Shown in pieces: positions 27,987 through 37,446 of a DNA stretch of 64,000 bases. The position numbers and the translations under genes are program-made. Origin of the DNA: Flavicella sp965243265 (GTDB lineage: Bacteria; Bacteroidota; Bacteroidia; Flavobacteriales; Flavobacteriaceae). The stretch is taken from contig CBDEUL010000002.1 in NCBI GenBank assembly GCA_965243265.1, forward strand, positions 288,832 through 352,831, given 5' to 3'. Below the pieces are notes generated by a model. It ran no database searches and was not told the DNA's origin. It was given only the letters and a program-made list of their open reading frames with translations. The stretch's first letter is position 1; each line of letters begins with the position of its first letter.

Positions 27987-28466
27987 ATGGAAACAGCAAA
28001 GGCATATATAGAAACCCCTATTGGAATTGCAGAAATTACAGGAAACTCTGAAGGAATTAACGCTATAACAATCATAGAAGATACAGTTTCTTTAACAGCA
28101 ACCATTCCAACAGTTCTTCAAAAGTGTGCCACTCAATTGCAAGAATATTTTGCTGGGACTAGAACAGAGTTCTCTGTAAAACTAAACCCAAAAGGAACAG
28201 AGTTTCAAAAAAAAGTATGGAAAGCTCTTTTAGAAATCCCTGCAGGCAAAACAAAAAGTTACTTAGAGCAAAGCAAAGCCTTAGGAGACCCTAAAGCTAT
28301 CAGAGCTGTTGCAAGTGCTAATGGAAAAAACCCTATTTGGATTTTGATTCCTTGCCATAGAATTATTGGTACAGATGGTTCTTTAACAGGCTATGCAGGT
28401 GGAATTTGGAGAAAAAAATGGCTCCTAAACCACGAAAGTCAAAACAAACAACAATCCCTCTTTTAA
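27987..28466 (+). CDS. ogt: Methylated-DNA--protein-cysteine S-methyltransferase (159 aa)
   Basis: This suicide repair enzyme transfers the methyl group from O6-methylguanine to its active-site cysteine. The active site is IPCHRIIGTDGSLTGYAGG, with Cys near residue 131. The DNA-binding helix-turn-helix precedes it (PAGKTKSYLEQSKALGDPKAIRAVASANGKNP). The N-terminal domain is short (about 70 residues) and lacks an Ada-type zinc module, so it is the Ogt/MGMT type. Five nt separate it from tatD, indicating co-transcription. Confidence 0.95.
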   Translation: METAKAYIETPIGIAEITGNSEGINAITIIEDTVSLTATIPTVLQKCATQLQEYFAGTRTEFSVKLNPKGTEFQKKVWKALLEIPAGKTKSYLEQSKALGDPKAIRAVASANGKNPIWILIPCHRIIGTDGSLTGYAGGIWRKKWLLNHESQNKQQSLF

Positions 28467-28532
28467 ATTCACTTCCTTATCTTAAAATTGAATCCCATTC
28501 GTAAATAAATGCCTCAACAAGAAAAAGTAAAC

Positions 28533-28540
28533 TATTTTTG
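28533..28540 (+). promoter_or_regulatory. Promoter -7 box for the large outer-membrane protein gene
   Basis: TATTTTTG matches TAnnTTTG and lies 19 nt before the ATG at 28560. A -33 TTG is not evident. Confidence 0.45.
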
Positions 28541-28559
28541 TTTTTAGAACGTTATCTTG

Positions 28560-31500
28560 ATGATGAGAGCTATTGGATGTATTCTTCTTTTACTATTTGG
28601 TTTGGCAACAACTGCACAAACTAAATTTTCTGACTTAGAAACTCTCATCATTTCATCCACTACCGATAGCATTCAAATTTCAGATGTAAGCATTAGTCCT
28701 GTAAATTTTAAAGTACTTGCCAAAGACACTTTAGTTCCCCCGAAAAACTACAACATAGATTTTGGAAAAGCGACTTTATACATAGACTCTAAAAAATTTA
28801 AAAAGATAACTATTGAATACACTCCATATCCTGAATTCTTAACAAAAACCTATGCTGTTTTTGACAAAGATCTTATTCTTGCTTCTGGAAGTAAAAGTTT
28901 AACTCCCTATAGTTTGCAAAAAAGCAATAGAGATAACACCTCCTATAAACCTTTTGAAGGGCTTTATACACAAGGAAGTATTTCTAGAGGAATTACAATT
29001 GGAAACAATCAAGATGCTGTATTAAATTCTAGTCTGGATTTACAAATTTCAGGAAAACTATCAGATAAAGTAACCATTAGAGCTTCTATTACAGATTCTA
29101 ATATTCCTATCCAAGAAAACGGTTATTCACAAAGTGCAGAAGAGTTTGACCGTGTATTTATAGAGTTATTTACCGATTATTGGAGCGTACAAGCTGGAGA
29201 TATTGAATTGAACAATACCGAGAGTCACTATATGAGATTCAATAAAAAAGTATCAGGAATTTCAGTAGATGCCAAACTAGGAGATGAAGATGCTCAAACG
29301 GATATAAAAGCATCTGGAGCCTTAGTACGCGGTCAATACACTAGACAAAGCTTTACGGCATTAGAAGGAAACCAAGGCCCATATAGATTAACAGGACCTA
29401 ACGGAGAATTGAACATTATTGTTCTTTCAGGTAGCGAAACTATTTATTCAAACGGAATACCTCTTAAGCGAGGGTTTGAAAATGATTATGTAATAGATTA
29501 CAATACCGCCGAAATTACTTTTAACACCACATACCCCGTAACAGCAAACATGCGATTTACTGCTGAATTTCAATATTCTGACAAAAATTATACGCGTTTT
29601 ATTACCTATGAAAAAGTACACCATACATCTGAAAAATTACAAATAGGCGGTTATTATTACAATGAATCCGATTCAAAAAACCAACCCTTGCAACAAAACC
29701 TTACAGAGGAACAAATGGAAATTCTTGCAAATGCAGGAAACGATCGTTCTAAAATGGTGGCTCCTAGTGCCAGCCCTGAAGCCTATGATGAAAATAAAAT
29801 TCAGTACAAAAAAGTAATTATTGATGGTATTGAAACTTATGAATTTTCTCAAAATCCGGATGACGAATTATATAATGTAACCTTTAATTTTGTAGAAAAT
29901 AGAGGTAGTTATCAATTGGAAGAAAATACTGCTATTGGGAAAATTTACAGTTATGTTGGCGAAAACCTTGGAGACTATATTCCTTTAATCATTTTGGTAG
30001 CTCCTACACAACTTCAAATAGCAGCTGCAAATGCAGATTACAAACCCAATTCAAGAACAACCTTAAAAGGAGAAATTGCCTTAAGCAACAACGACCAAAA
30101 TCTATTTTCATCTATTGACGATGAAAACAATGATGGGGTGGCCTCAAAAATAGGATGGGAACAAATAATTTCTAACAAAAGTTGGCTCTTAAAAACAAAC
30201 GTGAATTTTGATTATATAAATGAGAATTTCAAAAGTATTGAACGTATTTACAATATTGAGTTTAATAGAGATTGGGGGCTTGTATCTTCTTCCTCCGAAA
30301 ATCAAACATTATTAAATACAGAAATTCTTCTTTCCAACAAAAAAGATAAACAGCTATCTTACCTTTTTGAAACCCTAAACCTTGGAGATTCTTTTAAAGG
30401 AAATAAACACAGTTTATATACTGATTTACATTTTCAAAAAACTTGGTTTAATAGTTATACCAGTATACTTGAAAGTACAAATAATATAGAAAAAAATTCT
30501 TTTATTAGGGGAAATATCTCTGTTTTACAAGATTTAGATAAAATTTGGATTGGAGCAAACCTTAACTCTGAAAACAACCAAAAACGAAATACAATTACTC
30601 AAAAACTAGACTCACTTACAAGTCAACAATTTGTAGAGTATGAAACCTATACAGGTGTAGGAGACACTACACAAGTCTACTCTAAAGTGGGAATAAAATT
30701 CAGAGTAAATGATAGTATTAGAAACAATACACTTACCAAAGTGAATAAAGCTAGAAACATTTATTTTAAATCACGGATTGTTCAAAATAAAAATGCACAA
30801 GTAAATATTTTTTCTAACTACAGAACAGTAAACAACACCTATTTTGAAAATGAAGCTTCTTTAAATTCTAGAGTAACTTACTCACAAAAATTATTAAAAA
30901 ATAGCATTAGTTGGAATACTCTTTTTGAAACCTCTTCTGGTAGTTTACCTCAACAAGAATTTGCTTATATAAAAACGGAACCTGGCCAAGGGTTTTATGC
31001 TTGGATTGATTACAACAACAATGGTATTCAAGAATTTGATGAGTTTGAAATTGCCAAATTTCCTGACCAAGCAGAATATCTCCGTATTGTACTCCCTTCA
31101 TCAAATTATACAAAAATCAATCAATCTAAATTCAGTCAGTCTTTACAACTAAATGCCAACCTATGGAAAAATAAAAAAGGCTTTCAAAAGGTAATTTCTA
31201 ATTTTTCTAACCAATCTTACCTTCTTATAGATAACAAAAAAGAACAAAACGGTACCAATTTTAATTTCAACCCTTTTGAAACAAATAGTGAAAATGTATT
31301 AGGACTTATTTACAACTTAAAAAACAGCTTGTTCTTTAGACGTGGTATGCAAAATTACTCTACTACCTATACTTATTCAAGCTCTCAGGTAAAAAACGAT
31401 CTTGGTATAGGTACACAAATTGGTGATATAAAATTGCAAGAGCTACAGTTTCAACATAAACTAGGTTTTTACTGGTTAATTGATCTTAAAGGAATACACA

Positions 31501-31946
31501 CCGTTAGCACAAATGCTTCTGAAAATTTTCCTGATAGAGATTATAAAATTACCAGTAACGAAATTAAACCTATTATTACCTTTAACAGAACTACTAATAG
31601 TAGTTTTGATTTAAACTACGAATATAAAGCCAAAGAGGAAGCTTATCAGTTAGCCACATTAAACCTTCAAAAACTAGGTCTTGCTTATCAATTTTCGCAT
31701 CCTGAAAAGGGAGCTATTATCGCAGATATTAATTTTTATAAAAATGATTTTTTTGGAGATGAAAACTCCTCTATAGCATATCAAATGCTTGAGGGATTAC
31801 AACCTGGCAATAATTTTACTTGGAATTTATTAGTCCAAAAAAAAATAACCACATACCTACATTTAAACTTAAACTACTCTGGAAGAAAAAGCAATGACAC
31901 AAGAACCATACATACTGGTAATGTTCAAATAAGGGCTAATTTTTAG
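28560..31946 (+). CDS. Large predicted outer-membrane beta-barrel protein of unknown function (1128 aa)
   Basis: I do not recognise a characterised homologue. The N-terminus is a signal peptide (MMRAIGCILLLLFGLATTAQ). Residues about 25-105 look like a small beta domain. From about 115 the protein alternates aromatic and polar residues like an outer-membrane barrel (GSISRGITIGNNQDAVLNSS, YWSVQAGDIELNN). A conserved-looking Ig-like insert near 265-345 carries YRLTGPNGELNIIVLSGSE and DYVIDYNTAEITF. An EF-hand-like DYNNNGIQEFDEFE (near 820) and DDENNDGVASKIGW (near 520) may bind calcium. The C-terminus ends in NVQIRANF, a terminal Phe typical of barrels. It stands alone after tatD-ogt with its own -7 box. 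An OM transport or cell-surface assembly role is possible but unproven. Confidence 0.8.
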   Translation: MMRAIGCILLLLFGLATTAQTKFSDLETLIISSTTDSIQISDVSISPVNFKVLAKDTLVPPKNYNIDFGKATLYIDSKKFKKITIEYTPYPEFLTKTYAVFDKDLILASGSKSLTPYSLQKSNRDNTSYKPFEGLYTQGSISRGITIGNNQDAVLNSSLDLQISGKLSDKVTIRASITDSNIPIQENGYSQSAEEFDRVFIELFTDYWSVQAGDIELNNTESHYMRFNKKVSGISVDAKLGDEDAQTDIKASGALVRGQYTRQSFTALEGNQGPYRLTGPNGELNIIVLSGSETIYSNGIPLKRGFENDYVIDYNTAEITFNTTYPVTANMRFTAEFQYSDKNYTRFITYEKVHHTSEKLQIGGYYYNESDSKNQPLQQNLTEEQMEILANAGNDRSKMVAPSASPEAYDENKIQYKKVIIDGIETYEFSQNPDDELYNVTFNFVENRGSYQLEENTAIGKIYSYVGENLGDYIPLIILVAPTQLQIAAANADYKPNSRTTLKGEIALSNNDQNLFSSIDDENNDGVASKIGWEQIISNKSWLLKTNVNFDYINENFKSIERIYNIEFNRDWGLVSSSSENQTLLNTEILLSNKKDKQLSYLFETLNLGDSFKGNKHSLYTDLHFQKTWFNSYTSILESTNNIEKNSFIRGNISVLQDLDKIWIGANLNSENNQKRNTITQKLDSLTSQQFVEYETYTGVGDTTQVYSKVGIKFRVNDSIRNNTLTKVNKARNIYFKSRIVQNKNAQVNIFSNYRTVNNTYFENEASLNSRVTYSQKLLKNSISWNTLFETSSGSLPQQEFAYIKTEPGQGFYAWIDYNNNGIQEFDEFEIAKFPDQAEYLRIVLPSSNYTKINQSKFSQSLQLNANLWKNKKGFQKVISNFSNQSYLLIDNKKEQNGTNFNFNPFETNSENVLGLIYNLKNSLFFRRGMQNYSTTYTYSSSQVKNDLGIGTQIGDIKLQELQFQHKLGFYWLIDLKGIHTVSTNASENFPDRDYKITSNEIKPIITFNRTTNSSFDLNYEYKAKEEAYQLATLNLQKLGLAYQFSHPEKGAIIADINFYKNDFFGDENSSIAYQMLEGLQPGNNFTWNLLVQKKITTYLHLNLNYSGRKSNDTRTIHTGNVQIRANF

Positions 31947-31957
31947 CAAAAAAAGCA

Positions 31958-31989
31958 TTGCCAAATTCCATTATTAAGTAGTACATTTG
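31958..31989 (+). promoter_or_regulatory. Promoter for the small barrel protein gene
   Basis: TTG (31958-31960), 21-nt spacer, TACATTTG (31982-31989), followed by a leader of about 30 nt to the ATG at 32026. Confidence 0.65.
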
Positions 31990-32025
31990 CCTGCAAACTA
32001 AAAAAACAATTTATCACCTTATTTT

Positions 32026-32526
32026 ATGAAAAAATTAATCCTTGCTGTTTTAATTTGTTCAACATTTTCATCTGTTGCACAAATTAGAAATGAAATAAAA
32101 TTTGATGTTTTTGACATCTTAGCTTTAAAATCTTTAGACGTTTCTTACGAGCTTATTATAAACCCAGAATCTTCTGTTGGTATTTCTTCTTTATTCAACT
32201 TTGAAAAAGAGTCTGCTAGTTTTAAATATGAACAAGATTTTGTTTTAACTCCTTACTATAGACAGGTGCTTTTCTCTAAAGGGAATATTGGATATTTCGG
32301 AGAATTTTTTGGTTCTTTAAATACAGGTAGAAGCAAAAAAGCTTTAGAAGGAATTGAAGATAATTATACAGACTTTGCTTTTGGATTAAGTTTTGGAGGA
32401 AAATACATGTCTGACAATGGATTTGTACTAGATTTCTTAGCAGGTATTGGTAGAAATATGTTTAATACGGATGAATCTCACGAAGTAATTCCAAGAGTTG
32501 GTATTTCTATTGGTAAACAATTTTAA
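32026..32526 (+). CDS. Small outer-membrane beta-barrel protein, DUF3575-like (166 aa)
   Basis: The signal peptide is MKKLILAVLICSTFSSVAQ. The mature part begins with RNEIKFDVFDILALKSLDVSYELIIN, the pattern of DUF3575-type small barrels found throughout Bacteroidota, and continues with alternating strands to a terminal Phe (SIGKQF). An 8-strand barrel is likely from length. Function in this family is not established. It has its own promoter and is followed by a hairpin and a bidirectional terminator. Confidence 0.82.
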   Translation: MKKLILAVLICSTFSSVAQIRNEIKFDVFDILALKSLDVSYELIINPESSVGISSLFNFEKESASFKYEQDFVLTPYYRQVLFSKGNIGYFGEFFGSLNTGRSKKALEGIEDNYTDFAFGLSFGGKYMSDNGFVLDFLAGIGRNMFNTDESHEVIPRVGISIGKQF

Positions 32527-32542
32527 AACTCTTTGATATAAT

Positions 32543-32567
32543 TTAGATTTCGACAAGTTCAATCTAA
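32543..32567. repeat. Hairpin with REP-like core
   Basis: TTAGATT (32543-32549) and AATCTAA (32561-32567) form a 7-bp stem around TCGACAAGTTC. The loop shares TCGACAAG with the palindrome in the sucA-sucB gap, suggesting a degenerate member of the same repeat family. Confidence 0.45.
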
Positions 32568-32597
32568 TTAATTACTCGAAAAGACAATTTACACAAT

Positions 32598-32630
32598 AAA
32601 AAAGCTGTTAGAAATTTCTAACAGCTTTTT
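32598..32630. terminator. Bidirectional terminator between convergent genes
   Basis: Perfect stem AAGCTGTTAGAAA/TTTCTAACAGCTT with A-run before and T-run after. It serves both the barrel gene (plus) and the bacilliredoxin gene (minus). Confidence 0.9.
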
Positions 32631-32650
32631 ATGTTTATTAAAAGACTGAA

Positions 32651-33064
32651 TTACTTACAGTACTCTACATATGCTTCTGACAAATGTGCTGCAATCATTT
32701 CAGCAGATCTACCTTCAATGTGATGACGCTCTAACATGTGTACCAATTGACCATCTTTAAATAATGCTACAGCTGGTGATGATGGAGGAAATGGAATCAT
32801 AAACTCTCTTGCTTTAGCAACTGCTTCTCCATCTACTCCTGCAAATACTGTTGCCAAGTTTGACGGTTTTGCAGCTCCTTCTAAAGATGCTATTACTCCT
32901 GGACGTGCAGTACCTGCTGCACAACCACATACAGAATTTACTACTACTAAAGTAGTTCCATCTAACTTTAAAGTATTTTCTACCTCTTCTGGGCTTTTCA
33001 AAGCAGCAAAACCTGCTTCTACTAATTGCGCTTCCATTGGCGCTGTTAATTCTTGTGGATACAT
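32651..33064 (-). CDS. BrxA/BrxB-family bacilliredoxin (137 aa)
   Basis: This is a thioredoxin-fold protein of the YphP/YqiW (BrxA/BrxB) family, which in Bacillus reverses bacillithiol mixed disulfides. The motif VVNSVCGCAAGTARPG (near residues 44-59) carries the CGC active site characteristic of the family, and the remainder (FPPSSPAVALFKDGQLVHML..HHIEG) also matches. Full length. No signal peptide, so cytoplasmic. It is a single gene with a good promoter upstream (33100-33126). Confidence 0.93.
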   Translation of the reverse strand: MYPQELTAPMEAQLVEAGFAALKSPEEVENTLKLDGTTLVVVNSVCGCAAGTARPGVIASLEGAAKPSNLATVFAGVDGEAVAKAREFMIPFPPSSPAVALFKDGQLVHMLERHHIEGRSAEMIAAHLSEAYVEYCK

Positions 33065-33099
33065 ATTTTTAATGCTTACTATTAAACTTTATTGAGTTG

Positions 33100-33126
33100 C
33101 AAAGATACACATTGAATCATGAACAA
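33100..33126 (-). promoter_or_regulatory. Promoter for the bacilliredoxin gene
   Basis: Minus strand TTG (33124-33126), 16-nt spacer, TATCTTTG (33100-33107); about 36 nt from the box to the start codon. Confidence 0.6.
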
Positions 33127-33149
33127 AACCCATAATTTTTAACTTTGAA

Positions 33150-34640
33150 CTAACCTACTTTAAAACTAGCTTCTAATTCTGCCAAGTCTTCTTCTGAAAG
33201 CTGACTCATATCTAATATTTCTGACTTATACTGAGATCGGATAGCCTTTATCCAACGTTTTGCTCTTGTAGATATTTCAAACTCATCTGACATTAGCCTA
33301 CCTCTTAATACCAAAATACCTAAATCTGTTCCTTCAGTCATATAATCATCTTTCTGAGCTATTTGAATGAAAAAGGCTTCATTATCTCCCACTACCGATT
33401 GACGGTGTGTATCCATTTTTTTAAACTGAATATTTCCATTCTTATTCATTTCCCAAATTCCAGACTTCGGTACTTCTGTTGCTACTTCTAAAGTTTTAAA
33501 GGTGTGTTTAACTACCAATTGACTCCAACTATCCATTTGAGCTGCTTCTGCCCAACGATTTGTCAACTCATCAGTATCTATTTCATAAGGAATCTCCATC
33601 CACTCTAACAAATGAAATAAAAACAAAGGCACATCATCCATCGCAAATTTAGAATGATTTGTTAAGCTACTTACTCCTGATATTCGAGGATTTAATTCTC
33701 CTAGATAAACCTCACCATTGTCTTGATCTATCAAATAATCCAATTCAAAATAGCCCTTATAGCCTTCTTTTATTAATTGATCTCCAAATTGCTTTGTGTA
33801 TACTTTTGCCTTTTCTCTAATTTCTTCATTAAAAGCATTTGGATAAATTTCATTTCCACACCACCCTCCTTTGTAAGGTGTTAATTCTTTAAAACCTACC
33901 AATTCTGTCATTAAAGGGGCTACTATAGTTCCATGTTTGGTTACACAACCTTCAATAGCTGTTCCATAACAATTGATCTGTTTCATGATTTTCACTTCCT
34001 CCTCTGCCAATATTTCTTGTGCATGTTCATTATATTCTTCTTCATTTGAGACAAAAAATGTTGTATGTCCTGAATCTCCAAACGGGGTTTGAATAACCAA
34101 TTTCTCTCCTAATTTTTTTGATATTTTACGTAAATGAGCATAGCTTTCTACTTTAGACAAAACATTAGGTACACAGGCTACTCCTGCTTTTTCTGCAATT
34201 CTATTTGTTTGTACTTTATTGTCTAAAAAGGTACGCAAGGTTACTGATGGAAAACAAACATCTAACCCTAATATTTGTGCCAGCTGTTCTGTTTTTTCAT
34301 CAAACATTAAAAACAGTACTTTGCCTGCTTCTCCGTTTACTTTTCCTTCATTAATTTGCGCTATTACTTCAGGATGTGCTAGCAAGTAATTATTAATATC
34401 TTCTATACTCGTAAATTCTGGATGTGCTATTTCTTCTTTTGGTGAAAATAAATTGGTATGCAAACCTTCATACGAATCTATATGACTAATATATTTAAAG
34501 TTTGAAACCCATTCATCTATTCCTAACAAATTAAAATTTGTAGCACTGATAAAATAAATCGGTGTTTTATTTTCTTTAAAAAAGGTTTTAATTTCTTCAA
34601 TTCCTTTCAATACGGGTTGTTCTGTATAGTTGGTATTCAT
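33150..34640 (-). CDS. ATP-grasp enzyme, biotin carboxylase-like (496 aa)
   Basis: This is an ATP-dependent carboxylate-amine/thiol ligase-fold protein. The ATP-grasp core occupies about residues 140-350. LVIQTPFGDSGHTTFF is the nucleotide-binding loop region, and FELDYLIDQDNGEVYLGELNPRISG supplies the acidic Mg-binding residues and Asn-Pro-Arg motif. It lacks a biotinyl domain and does not cover the full length of acetyl-CoA carboxylase AccC, so the common label biotin carboxylase is only a fold-level match. The gene lies 18 nt downstream of the Orn/Lys/Arg-type decarboxylase and is surely co-transcribed. A ligase acting on the amine product of the decarboxylase is a plausible inference; the true substrates are unknown. 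Confidence 0.85.
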   Translation of the reverse strand: MNTNYTEQPVLKGIEEIKTFFKENKTPIYFISATNFNLLGIDEWVSNFKYISHIDSYEGLHTNLFSPKEEIAHPEFTSIEDINNYLLAHPEVIAQINEGKVNGEAGKVLFLMFDEKTEQLAQILGLDVCFPSVTLRTFLDNKVQTNRIAEKAGVACVPNVLSKVESYAHLRKISKKLGEKLVIQTPFGDSGHTTFFVSNEEEYNEHAQEILAEEEVKIMKQINCYGTAIEGCVTKHGTIVAPLMTELVGFKELTPYKGGWCGNEIYPNAFNEEIREKAKVYTKQFGDQLIKEGYKGYFELDYLIDQDNGEVYLGELNPRISGVSSLTNHSKFAMDDVPLFLFHLLEWMEIPYEIDTDELTNRWAEAAQMDSWSQLVVKHTFKTLEVATEVPKSGIWEMNKNGNIQFKKMDTHRQSVVGDNEAFFIQIAQKDDYMTEGTDLGILVLRGRLMSDEFEISTRAKRWIKAIRSQYKSEILDMSQLSEEDLAELEASFKVG

Positions 34641-34658
34641 ATTGATGTTTTTTTAATT

Positions 34659-37391
34659 TTAGTTTTCTGTTCCTCCAATTTGCAAAGCGTGTACAGCATG
34701 CATAGCACCCATTGCCGAAATTGTATTTTTTCTATTCAACGCTTCTTCTGTAAATATTTTCAAACCTAAATCCGCTCTATATCCATGTATTTCTTTTACA
34801 TCTAAAGCCAACATAAATTGTATAATTTCTTCACTTACAATCTGCCCTGGAACCAAAATAGGAAACCCTGGAGGATAAGGAATTACAAAAGACGTGGATA
34901 CTAAATCTTTGTTATCAGACAATTCTGTTAAACAATCTTCTAATAAGATATAATCACACAAATTTTCTTCATACCCTAAAAAATAGGCCTCTCTAATATT
35001 TCCTCCTGGCACTCCTGGTGCTGCTAAAAAGGAATGATGAAAGGTACTAAAATCTGGTAAAGGAGGTACATCATACATTAATGAGTAAATATGTTTTTTA
35101 GCTATTTCTGCTTGTCTTTTATTTAAAGATCGAACATTTTCATCTAACTCTTTTGCTATTTTTAAAAGTGCGTTTATTAAAAAAGTAACACTCCCTCTAG
35201 TTGTTCCAATATTGGTCATTAACAACACAGAATTACGCGATGTTTTATTTACTTGAATATCAAAACGATCCATTAGGTATGTGTTCTTAAACTCATCACC
35301 TGTAATACCCGCCTTACCTACAGATAGGGTTATTTTTGTTGGATCTAAGACGAACTCATCATTCTCCCAAGATTCCTCCATTCTATCCCACCCTTGTTCT
35401 ACATTATAATATTCTTGCTGTCCACTTACACGAAACTCTTCAGGTATTAAATCGTTAGCTGTTAATAGATGAAAATATTTACTTAATTGAGGGTGATCTT
35501 TTATTTTAGACCTTAACACCATTGCCATTTCAATATTCTGTTCTACCAACTCATACCCTTCTAATTCCATTTGTCTTCTCCCTGCGTCCAACGAGGCAAC
35601 TATCTGATAATTTGCTGAGGTGGTTGTATGTGTCATATAAGCTTCATGAAAAGTATCTGCTACTTTTCTACTAAACTCCTCATCCCAAACTTGTATCATA
35701 GAGCCTTGTCTAAAGCTAGACAAGGTTTTGTGTGTACTTTGTGTTGCGTATACTCTTATTTTTACCTTATCAGGATCTGGCATGGTAGCACGCTCTCCTT
35801 CTTTTAGGTTCTTAATATATACTTTGTATTTTTTACGATACTCTGGAGTTCTATATTTTTCAAATAATTTTTGAGCAACATACATTGCTGTACGTTGCTT
35901 ATACATATAAGTAAAACTTGCAAATGCAAACCAAGCTTCGTCCCATAAAAAAATCATATCTGGCTTTATAGCAAGTACTTCTTCCATTACTTTTTCTACG
36001 TTATATACTAAGCCATCAAAAGTACAGTTGGTTAATAGTAACATTTTCACCTTATCTAACTTCCCTATTTCACTAAGTTCTATCAATTTTTCTTTAATAG
36101 TTCTTAATGGAACTGCCCCATACATTGAATACTTTTCAATAGGATATGAATCTAAATATGCTGGAAACGCTCCTGCCAATACCAATCCATAATGATGTGA
36201 TTTATGACAATCTCTATCTACCAAAACAACGTCTCCTGGTTTTATCAATGCTTGTTGTACTATTTTATTAGATGTAGAGGTTCCATTGGTGACAAAAAAA
36301 GTATGTTCTGCTCCATATGCTTTGGCTGCTTTTTCTTGTGCCTTTTTCATAGGCCCATTTGGTTGTAATAAAGAGTCTAAACCTCCATTTGTAGCAGATG
36401 TTTCTGCCAAAAACACATTTCGTCCATAAAAATCTCCAAAATCAGACATCCATCTAGATTTAAAAACTGAATTTCCTCTGGATATTGGCATAGCATGAAA
36501 CACACTTATCGGTCTTTTACTATATTCTGTAAGCGCTGTAAAAAAAGGGGTTTCGTAACGTTCATTAATTCCATTTATAATGGTTAAATGCAATTCTTGT
36601 ACATCTTCCATTCTATAAAAAATACGTCGAAATGCTTTTACAGTAGTATCTTCCATATGTGTTAATGACTTGTCGGTAATATAATAGATATCTAACTCTG
36701 GCCTAAATTGATGGATATATCTTCCTAATAAAGGGCCTAGTTCTGCATCTGAAATATTTTTTAAATCTATTTTTAAAACATTTTGAATAAATGGTCTTAT
36801 AAGTTTTCCTGCGTTTTTCGACAATCGTAAAGGTGCATACCTAATAACTGCTGCTTGAATATTGTAATTAAAAAACAAACAGATCAAAGCGTCTTGGAAA
36901 GAGCGCTGTACCACCAAATCATAGGTTAAATTATCTCTGACATCTATTAAATCTTTTGCCTTTTTCTTTAGAATTTCTTCTTCGGTAATGGAAAGGTTTT
37001 CAACATACAATACTTCAAAAGAATTTTTGTTTGCATCCAAAACTTCTTTATTCCTAGCACTTTCAATATTTTCAAAATGATCTGGCTTTAATTCTGGATG
37101 TGTACGATAATCATCACTTACCAACAGGGCTACTACTTCAGCAACTCTATGGCTCACTGCAATAAACTCTTCTTTAACTACTGCCTTAATAATCTCATTT
37201 GTGAATGAAGCTCCAGGAAAAGAAAAATACTGTTCGATACACAACAAATTCTCTAAAATTTCATTCAAAGATGCCAACTTGTTTTCAAAACCTGCATCTC
37301 TTTCAGAAGAAGTAATTTGTTTGCTCTGCTCTTTTAAATCGTTCCATAAATCAATTCTTAATTGATTTACATTGTAGTGTTTTGAAATCAT
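34659..37391 (-). CDS. Orn/Lys/Arg decarboxylase-family PLP enzyme (910 aa)
   Basis: This is a fold-type I PLP enzyme of the bacterial basic-amino-acid decarboxylase family. The core shows FFVTNGTSTSNKIV, DRDCHKSHHYGLVLAG, the cofactor Asp in FLWDEAWFAFASF, and the Schiff-base Lys in QSTHKTLSSFRQGS (near residue 553). The protein is longer than E. coli LdcI or AdiA (711-756 aa), because a helical N-terminal region of about 260 residues replaces the receiver-like wing domain. The C-terminal domain ends PYPPGFPILVPGQIV.. as in the family. Arginine, lysine or ornithine cannot be distinguished by eye. It precedes the ATP-grasp gene by 18 nt and follows a VOC gene by 55 nt. Confidence 0.92.
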   Translation of the reverse strand: MISKHYNVNQLRIDLWNDLKEQSKQITSSERDAGFENKLASLNEILENLLCIEQYFSFPGASFTNEIIKAVVKEEFIAVSHRVAEVVALLVSDDYRTHPELKPDHFENIESARNKEVLDANKNSFEVLYVENLSITEEEILKKKAKDLIDVRDNLTYDLVVQRSFQDALICLFFNYNIQAAVIRYAPLRLSKNAGKLIRPFIQNVLKIDLKNISDAELGPLLGRYIHQFRPELDIYYITDKSLTHMEDTTVKAFRRIFYRMEDVQELHLTIINGINERYETPFFTALTEYSKRPISVFHAMPISRGNSVFKSRWMSDFGDFYGRNVFLAETSATNGGLDSLLQPNGPMKKAQEKAAKAYGAEHTFFVTNGTSTSNKIVQQALIKPGDVVLVDRDCHKSHHYGLVLAGAFPAYLDSYPIEKYSMYGAVPLRTIKEKLIELSEIGKLDKVKMLLLTNCTFDGLVYNVEKVMEEVLAIKPDMIFLWDEAWFAFASFTYMYKQRTAMYVAQKLFEKYRTPEYRKKYKVYIKNLKEGERATMPDPDKVKIRVYATQSTHKTLSSFRQGSMIQVWDEEFSRKVADTFHEAYMTHTTTSANYQIVASLDAGRRQMELEGYELVEQNIEMAMVLRSKIKDHPQLSKYFHLLTANDLIPEEFRVSGQQEYYNVEQGWDRMEESWENDEFVLDPTKITLSVGKAGITGDEFKNTYLMDRFDIQVNKTSRNSVLLMTNIGTTRGSVTFLINALLKIAKELDENVRSLNKRQAEIAKKHIYSLMYDVPPLPDFSTFHHSFLAAPGVPGGNIREAYFLGYEENLCDYILLEDCLTELSDNKDLVSTSFVIPYPPGFPILVPGQIVSEEIIQFMLALDVKEIHGYRADLGLKIFTEEALNRKNTISAMGAMHAVHALQIGGTEN

Positions 37392-37446
37392 TGTGAATGT
37401 TTTTTATTTAAACATTTTAGTCGCTTAATCTTCGATCTAAAGAATC

